Source of the DNA: JBJEFI01 sp051873875
GTDB lineage: Bacteria > Bacillota > Bacilli > Bacillales > Bacillaceae_G
Assembly: GCA_051873875.1 (NCBI GenBank)
Contig: JBJEFI010000048.1
Coordinates: 186,001-250,000 of the forward strand
DNA length: 64,000 nt
Direction: 5' to 3'
Part shown: positions 26,873 through 35,797 of the stretch, one piece after another
How positions within the stretch are numbered: position 1 is the stretch's first letter
How the letters are laid out: each line of letters starts with the position of its first letter
Notes under the pieces: generated by a model
What the model was told of the DNA's origin: nothing
Databases searched by the model: none
Seen by the model: the letters and a program-made list of their open reading frames with translations, nothing else
Translations under genes and position numbers: made by a program

Positions 26873-28663
26873 TTATCTCTCAATTGGTGCACATGCTTGT
26901 TCAAGCCAAGTGCGCTCTCCTTCATTAAGATGTGGCATTAACGTTTCATATACGACCTTGTGATAATTATTTAACCAATTCAATTCATCGTTATCAAGCA
27001 TATTTACAATCACAGGTGTAGTATCAATAGGACAATAGGTGATAGGCTCAAAGCATAGAAAACGACCATATTCCGTAGTGCCCCACTCTTTACATAAAAG
27101 TTCATTTTCGATACGAATACCTACAATTCCCTCTTCGTAAATCCCAGGTTCATTCGTAATTGTCATTCCTACTTCAAAAGGTACATTATTTGTTATCCGA
27201 AGATCCTGAGGCCCCTCATGAATGGCTCCGACAAAACCTACACCATGACCTGTACCACAACGATAATCGATACCTCTCTGCCAAAGAGTACCACGGGCAA
27301 GGATATCAAGATTCCCCCCCGTACATCCTTCTAGAAAGATTGCACGGGATAGATTGATGTGACTTTTAAGTACAAGTGTGTAATATTCACGTTCCATATC
27401 CGTAAGGGTTCCTAATGCATATGTACGGGTAATGTCTGTCGTTCCATCACGATATTGCCCCCCACAGTCCGCAAGTAAAAAACCACGAGCTTCTAATTTA
27501 CTGCATTTCTCAATTGTAGGATGATAATGCATCATTGCCGCATTTGGTCCATATGCAGCGATTGTTTCAAAACTAGCCCCAAGGCTTTCTGGTTGTTCAA
27601 GACGTAAAGCGAGTAGCTTTTCAGATATATCGTACTCAGTTACATGTTCACCAGATGCAACAACCTTCTCAAGCCATATAGCAAACCGTGTCATTGCAAC
27701 ACCGTCTTTAACATGAGAATTTATCGTATTTTCAATTTCTTTTTCGTTTTTTACACCCTTCAATGCCTGAATTGGCTCTTCTCCTTCTACAACTCGTACA
27801 TTCGGATTATTTTGTAGCATGTGAAAAAGTGTTTCATTCGTACCCGAAGTTTCACAAAGGAATACTGAAGGTTGGTCAATAGCAGCAATTGTTTCAGTAA
27901 TGCTTTCATACACTACCGTCTCTACCCCCTGGGTATGTAACTCCACTTGAGCATCTTCTGGCAAACGTGCAGTATTTATAAACAAAATCGTACGGTTTGG
28001 AAGCACAAGGCAATAAGCAAGTGCAAAAGGATTGTAAGGTATATCACTAGCACGAAGATTAAGTAACCATGCTACGCTATCAAGACGTGATACAAGCATT
28101 GAATCGGCACCTTTTTCTTTAAGACGTACACGTAGTTGATCGAGTTTTTCAGCAACACTAAGCCCAGCATAGTTTGTATCTAATAACCATGCAGGTGTTT
28201 CAGGTAATGCAGGACGATTGTGCCATAATGGTGTAACAAGATCTACACTTAAAAGTGATATATTCTTTTTAGAACATTCCACTCGAAATTTTTTGATAAA
28301 TTCAGCTGAGACTACCATTCCATCAAACCCCATAATACTTTCAGTAGGAAGATTTTCAGTCAACCATACTTCAGGCTCTGGTGTCCCCTTTACACGCATT
28401 CGCATTAACTCAATACCACTTCCTGCCAACTGATGCTCAGCTTGGATAAAGTAACGACCATCTGTCCATAGCGCAGCTTTATCGAGTGTAACTACGAGTG
28501 TACCCGCAGAACCATTAAAGCCCGAAAACCAACTTCGTGCCTCATAATAAGAGGGTAAATATTCGCTCATGTGCGGGTCTGAAGACGGAATAATGTATCC
28601 GCTAATGCCCTTTTCAATCATTGCTTGACGTAATGCTGCAATTTTTTCTTTTGTCTGTGCCAT
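26873..28663 (-). CDS. Aminopeptidase P family (M24) metallopeptidase
   Basis: 596 aa, the long three-domain Xaa-Pro aminopeptidase form: two creatinase-like N-terminal domains and a C-terminal pita-bread catalytic domain. Dimetal ligands are visible in ADCGGQYRDGTTDITRT (two Asp), GTGHGVGF (His), MTITNEPGIYEEG (Glu) and RIENELL (Glu). No signal peptide, so it is cytoplasmic. Cleaves X-Pro peptide N-termini in characterised relatives. First gene of a two-gene unit with the EutH-like transporter. The pair is GC-richer than its surroundings and appears acquired. Confidence 0.92.
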   Translation of the reverse strand: MAQTKEKIAALRQAMIEKGISGYIIPSSDPHMSEYLPSYYEARSWFSGFNGSAGTLVVTLDKAALWTDGRYFIQAEHQLAGSGIELMRMRVKGTPEPEVWLTENLPTESIMGFDGMVVSAEFIKKFRVECSKKNISLLSVDLVTPLWHNRPALPETPAWLLDTNYAGLSVAEKLDQLRVRLKEKGADSMLVSRLDSVAWLLNLRASDIPYNPFALAYCLVLPNRTILFINTARLPEDAQVELHTQGVETVVYESITETIAAIDQPSVFLCETSGTNETLFHMLQNNPNVRVVEGEEPIQALKGVKNEKEIENTINSHVKDGVAMTRFAIWLEKVVASGEHVTEYDISEKLLALRLEQPESLGASFETIAAYGPNAAMMHYHPTIEKCSKLEARGFLLADCGGQYRDGTTDITRTYALGTLTDMEREYYTLVLKSHINLSRAIFLEGCTGGNLDILARGTLWQRGIDYRCGTGHGVGFVGAIHEGPQDLRITNNVPFEVGMTITNEPGIYEEGIVGIRIENELLCKEWGTTEYGRFLCFEPITYCPIDTTPVIVNMLDNDELNWLNNYHKVVYETLMPHLNEGERTWLEQACAPIER

Positions 28664-29787
28664 CCAGTAAAATCCCTCTCCTTCTTATTTATATACACAT
28701 GCGTGTTTCTAAAAAAATCTTCCCTAATCATATCACGTTCAGATATACAAAAAAATAGCAGAATTAAGAAAAGTTTTATTCTTGCATTTTCATTGGAAAG
28801 AAGGAAAATCCAAAGATTCTTTTCACATTTATTGTTTTTTCTATTAAAAAAAGCCCCTAAAGGAAGCATGAAAAACAATTTCTTGCCTCATTTATAGGAC
28901 CCGCACCATTTTGGTTTTCAATTTTTTTGTTCAAATTCAATATGTCCGTTCATGATAGTCAATTTTACTTTTGTCTGTACTATCTCTTCCTTTTGAAAGC
29001 TTATCTAGCTTATTCTTTAATCCAGTTCAAAATTCATCTTATATACCTTTCTCAAAAATATTGGTATATCCCACATACAAACAAGTCCTTTCGGAAGAGA
29101 TACAATCATATCTTTGGTTACATCGTTGAACGTGTAAACTAACGATTTTTTAAGTGATACTATCAATAATATTTCTCTTCCTACTAATCAGTGAGAGGAA
29201 GAGATATGATAAATATAATTACAACGAACGTATAAAAACTATACCTTTTTCAATTTATTTTCCATATATAAAAATACACATTACCAATGAGGTAATTGAA
29301 TTTATTTTATAATTCACCATTAGAAAATCATCCACTAAACATTCAAATACTATTGATACAACATATGATACTTTGAAGAATAGATAATCTTTTCGGCTTA
29401 ACTTCAACTCATATAAACAAATCAGATACAAATGTTTTTGCCAAACTCTTTGAATTTCAATTCTTGCTCGATGCGTTCACAAATAAAAGAGTTATCCAAT
29501 TTCATCATCTCCACTATAAGCCATCCATTTCTTTAAGTGATAAGCATATAGAAACATTATAAATTATATTCAAATTACCAAAGAAAATTGCAAAAAAAAC
29601 TGAATTGGCTTTTTTATTTATAACGATTTTAAATTTTATAATAACCAACTATATTTTTTATAAATAAAACCAGTTATATCTATTATTTTTTATATTTTGT
29701 AACGAAATGGTCAATGTGAAAAAATTGCTCTATTAAACAATAAAAAATGCCACATCATCAATATGTGTGGCATTTCTACATTCTATC
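28664..29787. other. 1.1-kb gene-poor AT-rich region
   Basis: No intact gene. On the minus strand short coding-like fragments appear, e.g. a ~47-codon frame entering at about 29170 (LPKGLVCMWDIPIFLRKVYK, stop near 29023) and a short frame beginning near 29500 (ICERIEQELKFKEFGK), interrupted by stops and apparent frame changes. I cannot assign them to a family. The plus-strand ORF at 28927-29142 has no RBS and low-complexity composition. Confidence 0.55.
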
Positions 29788-30453
29788 TTACTTTTTTTCT
29801 TTTTCTTCGCCTTCGTAACCAACTTCAGAAAAGAAATCTGCTTTTTTCTTATTAAATGTCTCTGTTTGCTTATTTACTTCTTCTTTTAATTTTAATACGT
29901 TGGAATAATTTTCATTTAAAGCATCTACTTCTTTAGCAATTTTATCGTTAGCAAATTCGCCTTTTACTAAAAAAGTATACAAAGATTCATCATGTTTTAA
30001 AGCAGTTATGTAATAGTCAAACATTTTTTTACTATTACTTAAACGTTCTTCCCCTACTTTTATCATTTCTTCGCCGCTAGCTTTAGATTCTTTCTTTTTT
30101 AAACTAGAAACTAGCTTTTCAGCTTTTGTCATTTCTTCTAGAGATGCCGCTATATTTTCTTGCTTTTTAGTTACTAATTCTTGGCGTTGCTTTACGATTT
30201 GTAATGCTTTTTGAGCCTGCTCTTTAATTTCCTTCTCTTTTCCTTGACTCATAAGGGCAACAACTTTTTTGTATAGCTCTTCTTCTTGTGTTTCTAATTC
30301 AAGTAATTTCTTTTCGTCTTGTACATTTCCTTCAAGAACGACTGCTTTTTCCACATGCTTCGAAATCTCAGAAACTGTTTCTTCTTGCTTTGCACAGCCA
30401 GTTATGACAAGAAGAAATGACATTATTACTAATAATTTTCTCAAAATATTCAC
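29788..30453 (-). CDS. ykyA: YkyA-like lipoprotein
   Basis: 221 aa with a lipoprotein signal peptide (basic start, hydrophobic core, lipobox VITGC with Cys20). The mature part is almost entirely charged coiled coil rich in Lys/Glu (~25-215). Matches the YkyA putative cell-wall-binding lipoprotein family, whose gene lies between def and pdhA in B. subtilis as here. Anchored on the outer face of the membrane. Divergent from the yjcZ-like gene. Confidence 0.88.
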   Translation of the reverse strand: MNILRKLLVIMSFLLVITGCAKQEETVSEISKHVEKAVVLEGNVQDEKKLLELETQEEELYKKVVALMSQGKEKEIKEQAQKALQIVKQRQELVTKKQENIAASLEEMTKAEKLVSSLKKKESKASGEEMIKVGEERLSNSKKMFDYYITALKHDESLYTFLVKGEFANDKIAKEVDALNENYSNVLKLKEEVNKQTETFNKKKADFFSEVGYEGEEKEKK

Positions 30454-30515
30454 TCCGTCTTCATATATTGTTATTTCATTTATTTAAAATTTAGCAGCAA
30501 ACATAGGCATCTGTC

Positions 30516-30547
30516 TATACATTATGACTATTATCACATAATGTATA
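30516..30547 (+). promoter_or_regulatory. Predicted sigma-K promoter inside an inverted repeat (yjcZ-like gene)
   Basis: AC (30519-30520), 16-nt spacer, CATAatgTA (30537-30545): an exact AC-N16-CATAnnnTA match. It is embedded in a perfect 11-bp inverted repeat (TATACATTATG / CATAATGTATA, 30516-30526 and 30537-30547), a possible regulator site. Confidence 0.6.
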
Positions 30548-30586
30548 TTACCCGCTAAGGCGGAGAATGTAAAGGAGGTATTAAGT

Positions 30587-30917
30587 ATGGGCGGTAATAT
30601 AAATATGGGGCCAACTCCTAATGTAGCTCCAATGCCAGCTCCAATGCCAGCTCCAATGCCAGCNNNNNNNNNNNNNNNNNNNNNNNNNNNNNNNNNNNNN
30701 NNNNNNNNNNNNNNNNNNNNNNNNNNNNNNNNNNNNNNNNNNNNNNNNNNNNNNNNNNNNNNNAGCTCCAATGCCAGCTCCAATGCCAGCTCCAATGCCA
30801 GCATACGGTTATGGATATGGTGGATGTTGCGGTGGTGGCGGACACGGCCGTGGATTTGCATTGATCGTTGTACTATTTATCCTATTAATTATTGTTGGTG
30901 CTGCTTGGATTTGCTAA
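30587..30917 (+). CDS. YjcZ-family sporulation protein with PAPM repeats, interrupted by assembly gap
   Basis: Starts MGGNINMGPTPNV, followed by a Pro-Ala-Pro-Met tandem repeat (12-bp unit), then GYGYGGCCGGGGHGRGFAL and a C-terminal TM helix ending GAAWIC, the hallmark of small YjcZ-type sporulation membrane proteins. AAAGGAGGT RBS at 8 nt. 100 N (30664-30763) interrupt the repeat. The same 39 bases flank both sides of the gap; merging them keeps the frame and gives about 63 aa. A sigma-K-like promoter precedes it. Confidence 0.82.
30664..30763. other. Assembly gap (100 N) in a 12-bp tandem repeat
   Basis: Fixed-length N block at a PAPM-coding repeat; the flanking 39 nt are identical on both sides. 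Confidence 0.98.
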
Positions 30918-31246
30918 TTCAACAATACCACCCAAATTAAACAATATCGTCACTTATTAATATTGGCGAATTAATAAGCGAACATATTGTAACAAAAATG
31001 AAACCACTCTATTATTAGATAACTCATTTTCCATCTTCATTTAATTGAAAAAGAAACACCATGTAAATGTTAAAACAGTATGAAATGGAAATGTAGGTTA
31101 CCATTATTGTTCATCTTCAAATCCCCAATGTTTCTTTGGAAGGTTCATCACCTTCCTTTTTTTATTGAAGTATCCAAATAAACATGACGAATGAATTAAT
31201 TTTTGATACAATATGTACTATTATAAGGTGTATCGGAGGAAGATGT
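30918..31246. other. 329-bp region between the yjcZ-like gene and def
   Basis: No gene seen. Contains a 9-bp inverted repeat CTTATTAAT / ATTAATAAG at about 30953-30978 and the terminator at 31138-31163. Confidence 0.6.
31138..31163 (+). terminator. Terminator upstream of def
   Basis: GGAAGGT / ACCTTCC with loop TCATC followed by T7. Confidence 0.82.
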
Positions 31247-31801
31247 ATGTTAACAATGAAAGACGTCATTCGTGAAGGTCATCCTACTTTAAAAGAAATC
31301 GCCAAGGATGTTGCCATGCCACCGAGTGAAGAAGAGAAACAAACTTTAATGGATTTACTTACGTTTGTAAAAAACAGCCAAGATCCAGAAATTGCAGCAA
31401 AATATGATTTGCGCCCTGGAATCGGTTTAGCTGCGCCACAAATTAATGTTAGCAAACGAATGATTGCAATCCATGTAACAGATGAAAAAGGAACGTTACA
31501 TAGTCATGCCCTTTTCAATCCAAAAATTATTAGCCATTCTGTCGAACAAACCTATTTATCAGGTGGCGAAGGATGCCTATCTGTGGATCGATCTGTTCCT
31601 GGGTATGTTCCAAGACATTCAAGAATCACTGTAACAGGATATGATGTAGATGGTAATCAAGTAAAACTACGTCTAAGAGGATTAGTTGCAATTGTATTCC
31701 AACATGAAATTGATCATTTAAATGGGATTATGTTTTACGACCGAATCAATAAGGAAAATCCTTTTACAATTCCTGAAAACGCAACTGCTTTAGAACGTTA
31801 A
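31247..31801 (+). CDS. def: Peptide deformylase
   Basis: Removes the N-formyl group from nascent proteins. 184 aa from ATG 31247 (CGGAGGA 6 nt upstream); the in-frame extension to 31184 lacks an SD. All three motifs are present: GIGLAAPQ (58-65), EGCLS with metal ligand Cys110, and HEIDH (153-157). Long insertion-containing type-2 form typical of bacilli. Confidence 0.97.
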   Translation: MLTMKDVIREGHPTLKEIAKDVAMPPSEEEKQTLMDLLTFVKNSQDPEIAAKYDLRPGIGLAAPQINVSKRMIAIHVTDEKGTLHSHALFNPKIISHSVEQTYLSGGEGCLSVDRSVPGYVPRHSRITVTGYDVDGNQVKLRLRGLVAIVFQHEIDHLNGIMFYDRINKENPFTIPENATALER

Positions 31802-32089
31802 CTAACAAATTTAATAAGAAAGAAAAGCGGGACATTTATCTGCATAAATTACATTTATACCCATACATGATTCCCTTTTCATGACAAATACTACAAGTAA
31901 CCTACATTACTTAAGTTAAAAACGGAAATTTTATGAAAAAACCTTGTATATGTCTAATAGTTTGTGGATAATATATGTATTCTAAAATAGGATTGTTTAT
32001 ATTTGCTACGTTTTGTTTAAAACAAATGAAATTCTATTCATTATCCTATATAATAAGAAAAAGACGAGAATTAAAAGGAGAGTATTTTA

Positions 32090-32302
32090 ATGATTTTTAA
32101 AGTAATATACCAAGAAAATAAGAAAACCGTACCAGTTCGTGAAAACTCGAAAGCACTATACATCGAAGCTACATCAGTTGTAGATGTTCGTAAAAAATTA
32201 TCTCATAAGCCGTACAATATTGAATTTATCCAACAACTTTCTGATGCACATTTAGAATATGAAAAACAAAACCCTGATTTTAAACTAACGGAATCGGTTT
32301 AA
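32090..32302 (+). CDS. rpoY: RNA polymerase epsilon subunit RpoY
   Basis: 70 aa (DUF1447/YkzG). MIFKVIYQENKKTVPVRE and the following RVRKKLS-type and YNIEFIQQLSDAHLEYEKQ patterns are diagnostic. It begins downstream of AAAGGAG and ends 4 nt before rnjA, so both are co-expressed as in B. subtilis. Confidence 0.96.
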   Translation: MIFKVIYQENKKTVPVRENSKALYIEATSVVDVRKKLSHKPYNIEFIQQLSDAHLEYEKQNPDFKLTESV

Positions 32303-32306
32303 TCAT

Positions 32307-33974
32307 ATGAAATTTTTAAAGAACGATCAAACAGCCGTTTTTGCATTAGGCGGCTTAGGGGAAATTGGAAAGAATACATACGGTGTTCAATATCAAGATG
32401 AGATAATTTTAATTGATGCAGGAATTAAGTTTCCTGAAGATGAGTTATTAGGAATTGACTATGTCATTCCTGATTACACTTACTTAGTTCGGAATCAAGA
32501 AAAGATAAAAGGATTATTTATCACGCACGGACACGAAGACCATATTGGTGGGATTCCTTATTTATTAAAAGCAATTAATATTCCAATTTATGGTGGAAAA
32601 TTAGCGTTAGGATTAATTAAAAACAAACTAGATGAACATGGATTAACAAGAAGAACACAGTTAATCGAGATTAAAGAAGAAGATGTTATCAAATTCCGAA
32701 AAACATCCGTTACTTTCTTTCGAACTACTCATAGTATTCCTGATTCCTATGGTATTACTGTTAAAACACCAAACGGAAACATTGTTCATACTGGTGATTT
32801 TAAATTTGACTTCACTCCTGTAGGTGAACCTGCAAATTTACAAAAAATGGCAGAATACGGAAAAGAAGGCGTTCTATGTCTTCTTTCTGATAGTACAAAT
32901 GCGGAAGTTCCACATTTTACGATGTCTGAACGTCGTGTTGGCGATACAATTCATGAGATTTTCAGAAAAGTAGATGGTCGTATTATTTTTGCAACGTTTG
33001 CATCTAATATTCACAGACTACAGCAAGTGGCTGAAGCAGCAGCGCAACATGGTCGTAAAATTGTTGTATTCGGACGTAGCATGGAATCTGCTATCACAAT
33101 CGGTCGTGAATTAGGATATATTCGTTGCCCAAAAGATACATTTATTGAACCAAATCAAATCAATCGTTTACCTGCAGATAAAGTTGTTATTTTATGTACA
33201 GGCTCACAAGGGGAGCCAATGGCAGCCCTATCTCGTATCGCAAATGGCACACATCGTCAAATTCAAATTATACCTGGTGATACAGTTGTTCTTTCTTCTT
33301 CACCAATTCCAGGAAATACAGTAAGTGTTTCTCGTACAATTAACCAATTGTATCGCTCTGGTGCCGAGGTCATCCACCATTCATTAAGTGATATTCATAC
33401 AAGTGGTCACGGTGGTCAACAAGAACAAAAATTAATGCTTCGTTTAATGAATCCTAAATTCTTTGTTCCAATTCACGGAGAATATCGCATGCAACGTATG
33501 CATGCAAAATTAGCACAGCAATGTGGGGTTCCTGAAGAAAATTGTTTCATCATGGATAATGGTGAAGTATTAGCATTACGTAGTGACGAAGCTAATGTTG
33601 CTGGAAAAATCCCTTCAGGCAATGTCTTTATTGATGGAAATGGAATCGGTGATATCGGAAACATTGTACTACGAGATCGTCGTATCCTATCAGAAGAAGG
33701 ATTAGTTATTGTTGTAGTAAGCATTGATATGAAAGAATTCAAAGTAGCAGCAGGTCCTGATATTATCTCCCGTGGATTTGTTTATATGCGCGAAAGCAGT
33801 GATTTAATTAATGATGCTCAACAGCTTATTGCAAATCATTTAGATAAAATCATGGATCGTCGTACAACACAATGGTCTGAAATCAAAAATGAAATTACAG
33901 ATCTGCTTTCTCCTTTCTTATATGAGAAAACAAAGCGTCGACCAATGATTTTACCAATCATTATGGAAGTATAA
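32307..33974 (+). CDS. rnjA: Ribonuclease J1
   Basis: 5'-3' exo/endoribonuclease central to RNA turnover in Firmicutes. 555 aa. Metallo-beta-lactamase motif THGHEDHIGG (73-82), later HTGDFKFD, the beta-CASP motif region FATFASNIHR, and HTSGHGGQQE. C-terminal dimerisation domain present. Directly downstream of rpoY; ends in a bidirectional terminator. Confidence 0.98.
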   Translation: MKFLKNDQTAVFALGGLGEIGKNTYGVQYQDEIILIDAGIKFPEDELLGIDYVIPDYTYLVRNQEKIKGLFITHGHEDHIGGIPYLLKAINIPIYGGKLALGLIKNKLDEHGLTRRTQLIEIKEEDVIKFRKTSVTFFRTTHSIPDSYGITVKTPNGNIVHTGDFKFDFTPVGEPANLQKMAEYGKEGVLCLLSDSTNAEVPHFTMSERRVGDTIHEIFRKVDGRIIFATFASNIHRLQQVAEAAAQHGRKIVVFGRSMESAITIGRELGYIRCPKDTFIEPNQINRLPADKVVILCTGSQGEPMAALSRIANGTHRQIQIIPGDTVVLSSSPIPGNTVSVSRTINQLYRSGAEVIHHSLSDIHTSGHGGQQEQKLMLRLMNPKFFVPIHGEYRMQRMHAKLAQQCGVPEENCFIMDNGEVLALRSDEANVAGKIPSGNVFIDGNGIGDIGNIVLRDRRILSEEGLVIVVVSIDMKEFKVAAGPDIISRGFVYMRESSDLINDAQQLIANHLDKIMDRRTTQWSEIKNEITDLLSPFLYEKTKRRPMILPIIMEV

Positions 33975-33978
33975 AAAG

Positions 33979-34010
33979 AAGCCAACCGAATCGGTTGGCT
34001 TTCTTTTTTA
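33979..34010. terminator. Bidirectional terminator rnjA / ktrC
   Basis: AAGCCAACCG / CGGTTGGCTT with a 3-nt loop and T-run; overlaps the end of ktrC on the other strand. Confidence 0.88.
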
Positions 34011-34670
34011 TCTAGACATGCTTTCATCAAAACGACGAATATCTTCATTCGTTCCGATAACAACAAGTACATCACCATCTAAGATTTCTTGATCTGCACT
34101 TGTCGAAATAATAACTTCATGATCTCGTTTAACTGCAACAATATTAATTTTATAACGGCGACGAATTTGTAACTGACCAAATGTTTTTCCATTTATTTTA
34201 TGATTTGCTTTAATTTCTACAATCGAATGTTTATCCGATAAATCTAAGTAATCAAGAATCATATCTGATGCCATTTGAGCTGCAATTCGATTCCCCATAT
34301 CTCGTTCGGGGTGAACAATGCGATCTGCTCCAATTTTTCTTAAAACTTTTTCATGATAATCATTTTGTGCTTTTGCTGTAATATTTTGAACACCTAATTC
34401 TTTTAAAATAAGGGTTGTTAAAATACTTGCTTGGATATCATCTCCAATTGCAACAATAACATGTTCAAAGTTACGAATCCCTAGGCTTTTTAATACCATT
34501 TCATCTGTAGAATCTGCAATAACAGAATGAGTAGCAATATTAGCAAATTCATTTACGCGATCTTCATCTGTGTCAATTGCTAATACATCCATTCCTCTTT
34601 CTGATAATTCACGGCAGACACTCCCACCAAATCGCCCTAATCCAATTACTGCAAACTCTTTTTTTCTCAC
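34008..34670 (-). CDS. ktrC: Potassium uptake regulatory subunit KtrC/KtrA (RCK)
   Basis: 220 aa. RCK-N Rossmann domain with GLGRFGGS (10-17) and IDTDEDRV, then an RCK-C domain (~135-215). Forms the gating ring of Ktr K+ channels; in B. subtilis the RCK-C domain binds c-di-AMP. Position near rnjA indicates KtrC rather than KtrA. The gene starts 1 nt after the stop of the CydB-like gene, so their translation is coupled. No ktrD/ktrB partner is in the window. Confidence 0.92.
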   Translation of the reverse strand: MRKKEFAVIGLGRFGGSVCRELSERGMDVLAIDTDEDRVNEFANIATHSVIADSTDEMVLKSLGIRNFEHVIVAIGDDIQASILTTLILKELGVQNITAKAQNDYHEKVLRKIGADRIVHPERDMGNRIAAQMASDMILDYLDLSDKHSIVEIKANHKINGKTFGQLQIRRRYKINIVAVKRDHEVIISTSADQEILDGDVLVVIGTNEDIRRFDESMSR

Positions 34671-34671
34671 C

Positions 34672-35685
34672 TTAAACCCTCCAATGGTTCTCCAACTTCA
34701 CTTTAAATTTTTTTATTAAAATAATACTAGATGGAATCATTAATACGATACCTGCACCAAAAATAATCATTGCTGCAATTGTTATTTCACGGCTTGGTGC
34801 AATTTGATTAAACATTACATAAGGGCTTAATATGGCTGGTAAATGACTAATTCCATATGCAAAAAACGCAAAAAACAAATAAGAAATTGTCATAATAAGC
34901 GCAAACGTTAGCTTTGTTTTTCTAATCACAAAGAAAACCGATATCCAATAACTTATCATTGAAATAACAATAAGGCCCTTAAAGTCTAATAATCGCTCAA
35001 AATGCGTAGGACTATGTAGTTTTAATGTATGAAATACAAGTATATTTGCAACTACTAGTATTGCTGCCCAAACTAGGGTAAATCTTCTGACAAAATAAAA
35101 ACTATTTTCATCTTTCACATGTGCAGCATATGTACATAAAAACATTGCACTAATATACATAATGGATACAATTACATAAAACCAAACACTCCACGTATAA
35201 GGTGAACGCAAAAAATCCATCCATAAAAATGTTAACTGGTCTTCATTCTCTAAAATAAATCCACCCTCGGAAATAATAAGACCAGATGATAAGCAAATAG
35301 GAATTAATATCCCTGTAAGTGCATAGGGTATATTTACTTCCATCGCCTCTTCTCTCTCTTTTGCTATTATAACAAAATAAATAGCTCGAACAACAAAAAA
35401 GATGATGGCGATGCAACCTGGTACAAAAAATGCGGTACTATAATAATACGCAATTGAAGGGTATAAGGCAATTAGCCCAATAATAAAAAAAACAAATAGC
35501 ATATTAGATGTTTCCCATAATGGTGACAAAAATCCTTTTAAATATTCAACTAGCCTTAAATTTTTCATTCGATACTTCGCATGTAAAACAAAAAAAGCAA
35601 TTCCGAAATCAATAGATGCAAAAAATATATATAAGAATAAAATAATCCAAAGTATTGCCAAGGCAATTTGATAGTAAAACTCCAT
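34672..35685 (-). CDS. Orphan cytochrome bd oxidase subunit II-like (CydB family)
   Basis: 337 aa membrane protein with about nine helices. LWIILFLYIFFASIDFGIAFFV near the N-terminus and SPLWETSNMLFVFF correspond to the CydB signature regions. No cydA partner is adjacent; the neighbour is ktrC, 1 nt away. It could work with a CydA encoded elsewhere or have diverged. GC and codon use look like the host. Confidence 0.8.
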   Translation of the reverse strand: MEFYYQIALAILWIILFLYIFFASIDFGIAFFVLHAKYRMKNLRLVEYLKGFLSPLWETSNMLFVFFIIGLIALYPSIAYYYSTAFFVPGCIAIIFFVVRAIYFVIIAKEREEAMEVNIPYALTGILIPICLSSGLIISEGGFILENEDQLTFLWMDFLRSPYTWSVWFYVIVSIMYISAMFLCTYAAHVKDENSFYFVRRFTLVWAAILVVANILVFHTLKLHSPTHFERLLDFKGLIVISMISYWISVFFVIRKTKLTFALIMTISYLFFAFFAYGISHLPAILSPYVMFNQIAPSREITIAAMIIFGAGIVLMIPSSIILIKKFKVKLENHWRV

Positions 35686-35797
35686 TTCCGTACCCCTTTT
35701 ATACTACTTATTCGTACCGTAAGTATAAAACAAAAAAGGAGGTGATGTGAAATAATTGAATTACATCTCCTCTCCTATCCTTTATACATTTTTATTC

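Noticed and set aside
28927..29142. Plus-strand 71-codon ORF
   Set aside because: No RBS, aromatic-rich low-complexity translation, and the opposite strand looks more coding-like though broken.
30664..30810. CRISPR-like array at the 12-bp repeats
   Set aside because: Repeats are contiguous, short and coding (Pro-Ala-Pro-Met), with no spacers or cas genes.
30587..30940. Six-frame reading that continues into SSNASSNAS after the gap
   Set aside because: It is a frame artefact of the 100-N spacer; the YjcZ-type C-terminus lies in the frame obtained when the gap is a multiple of 3.
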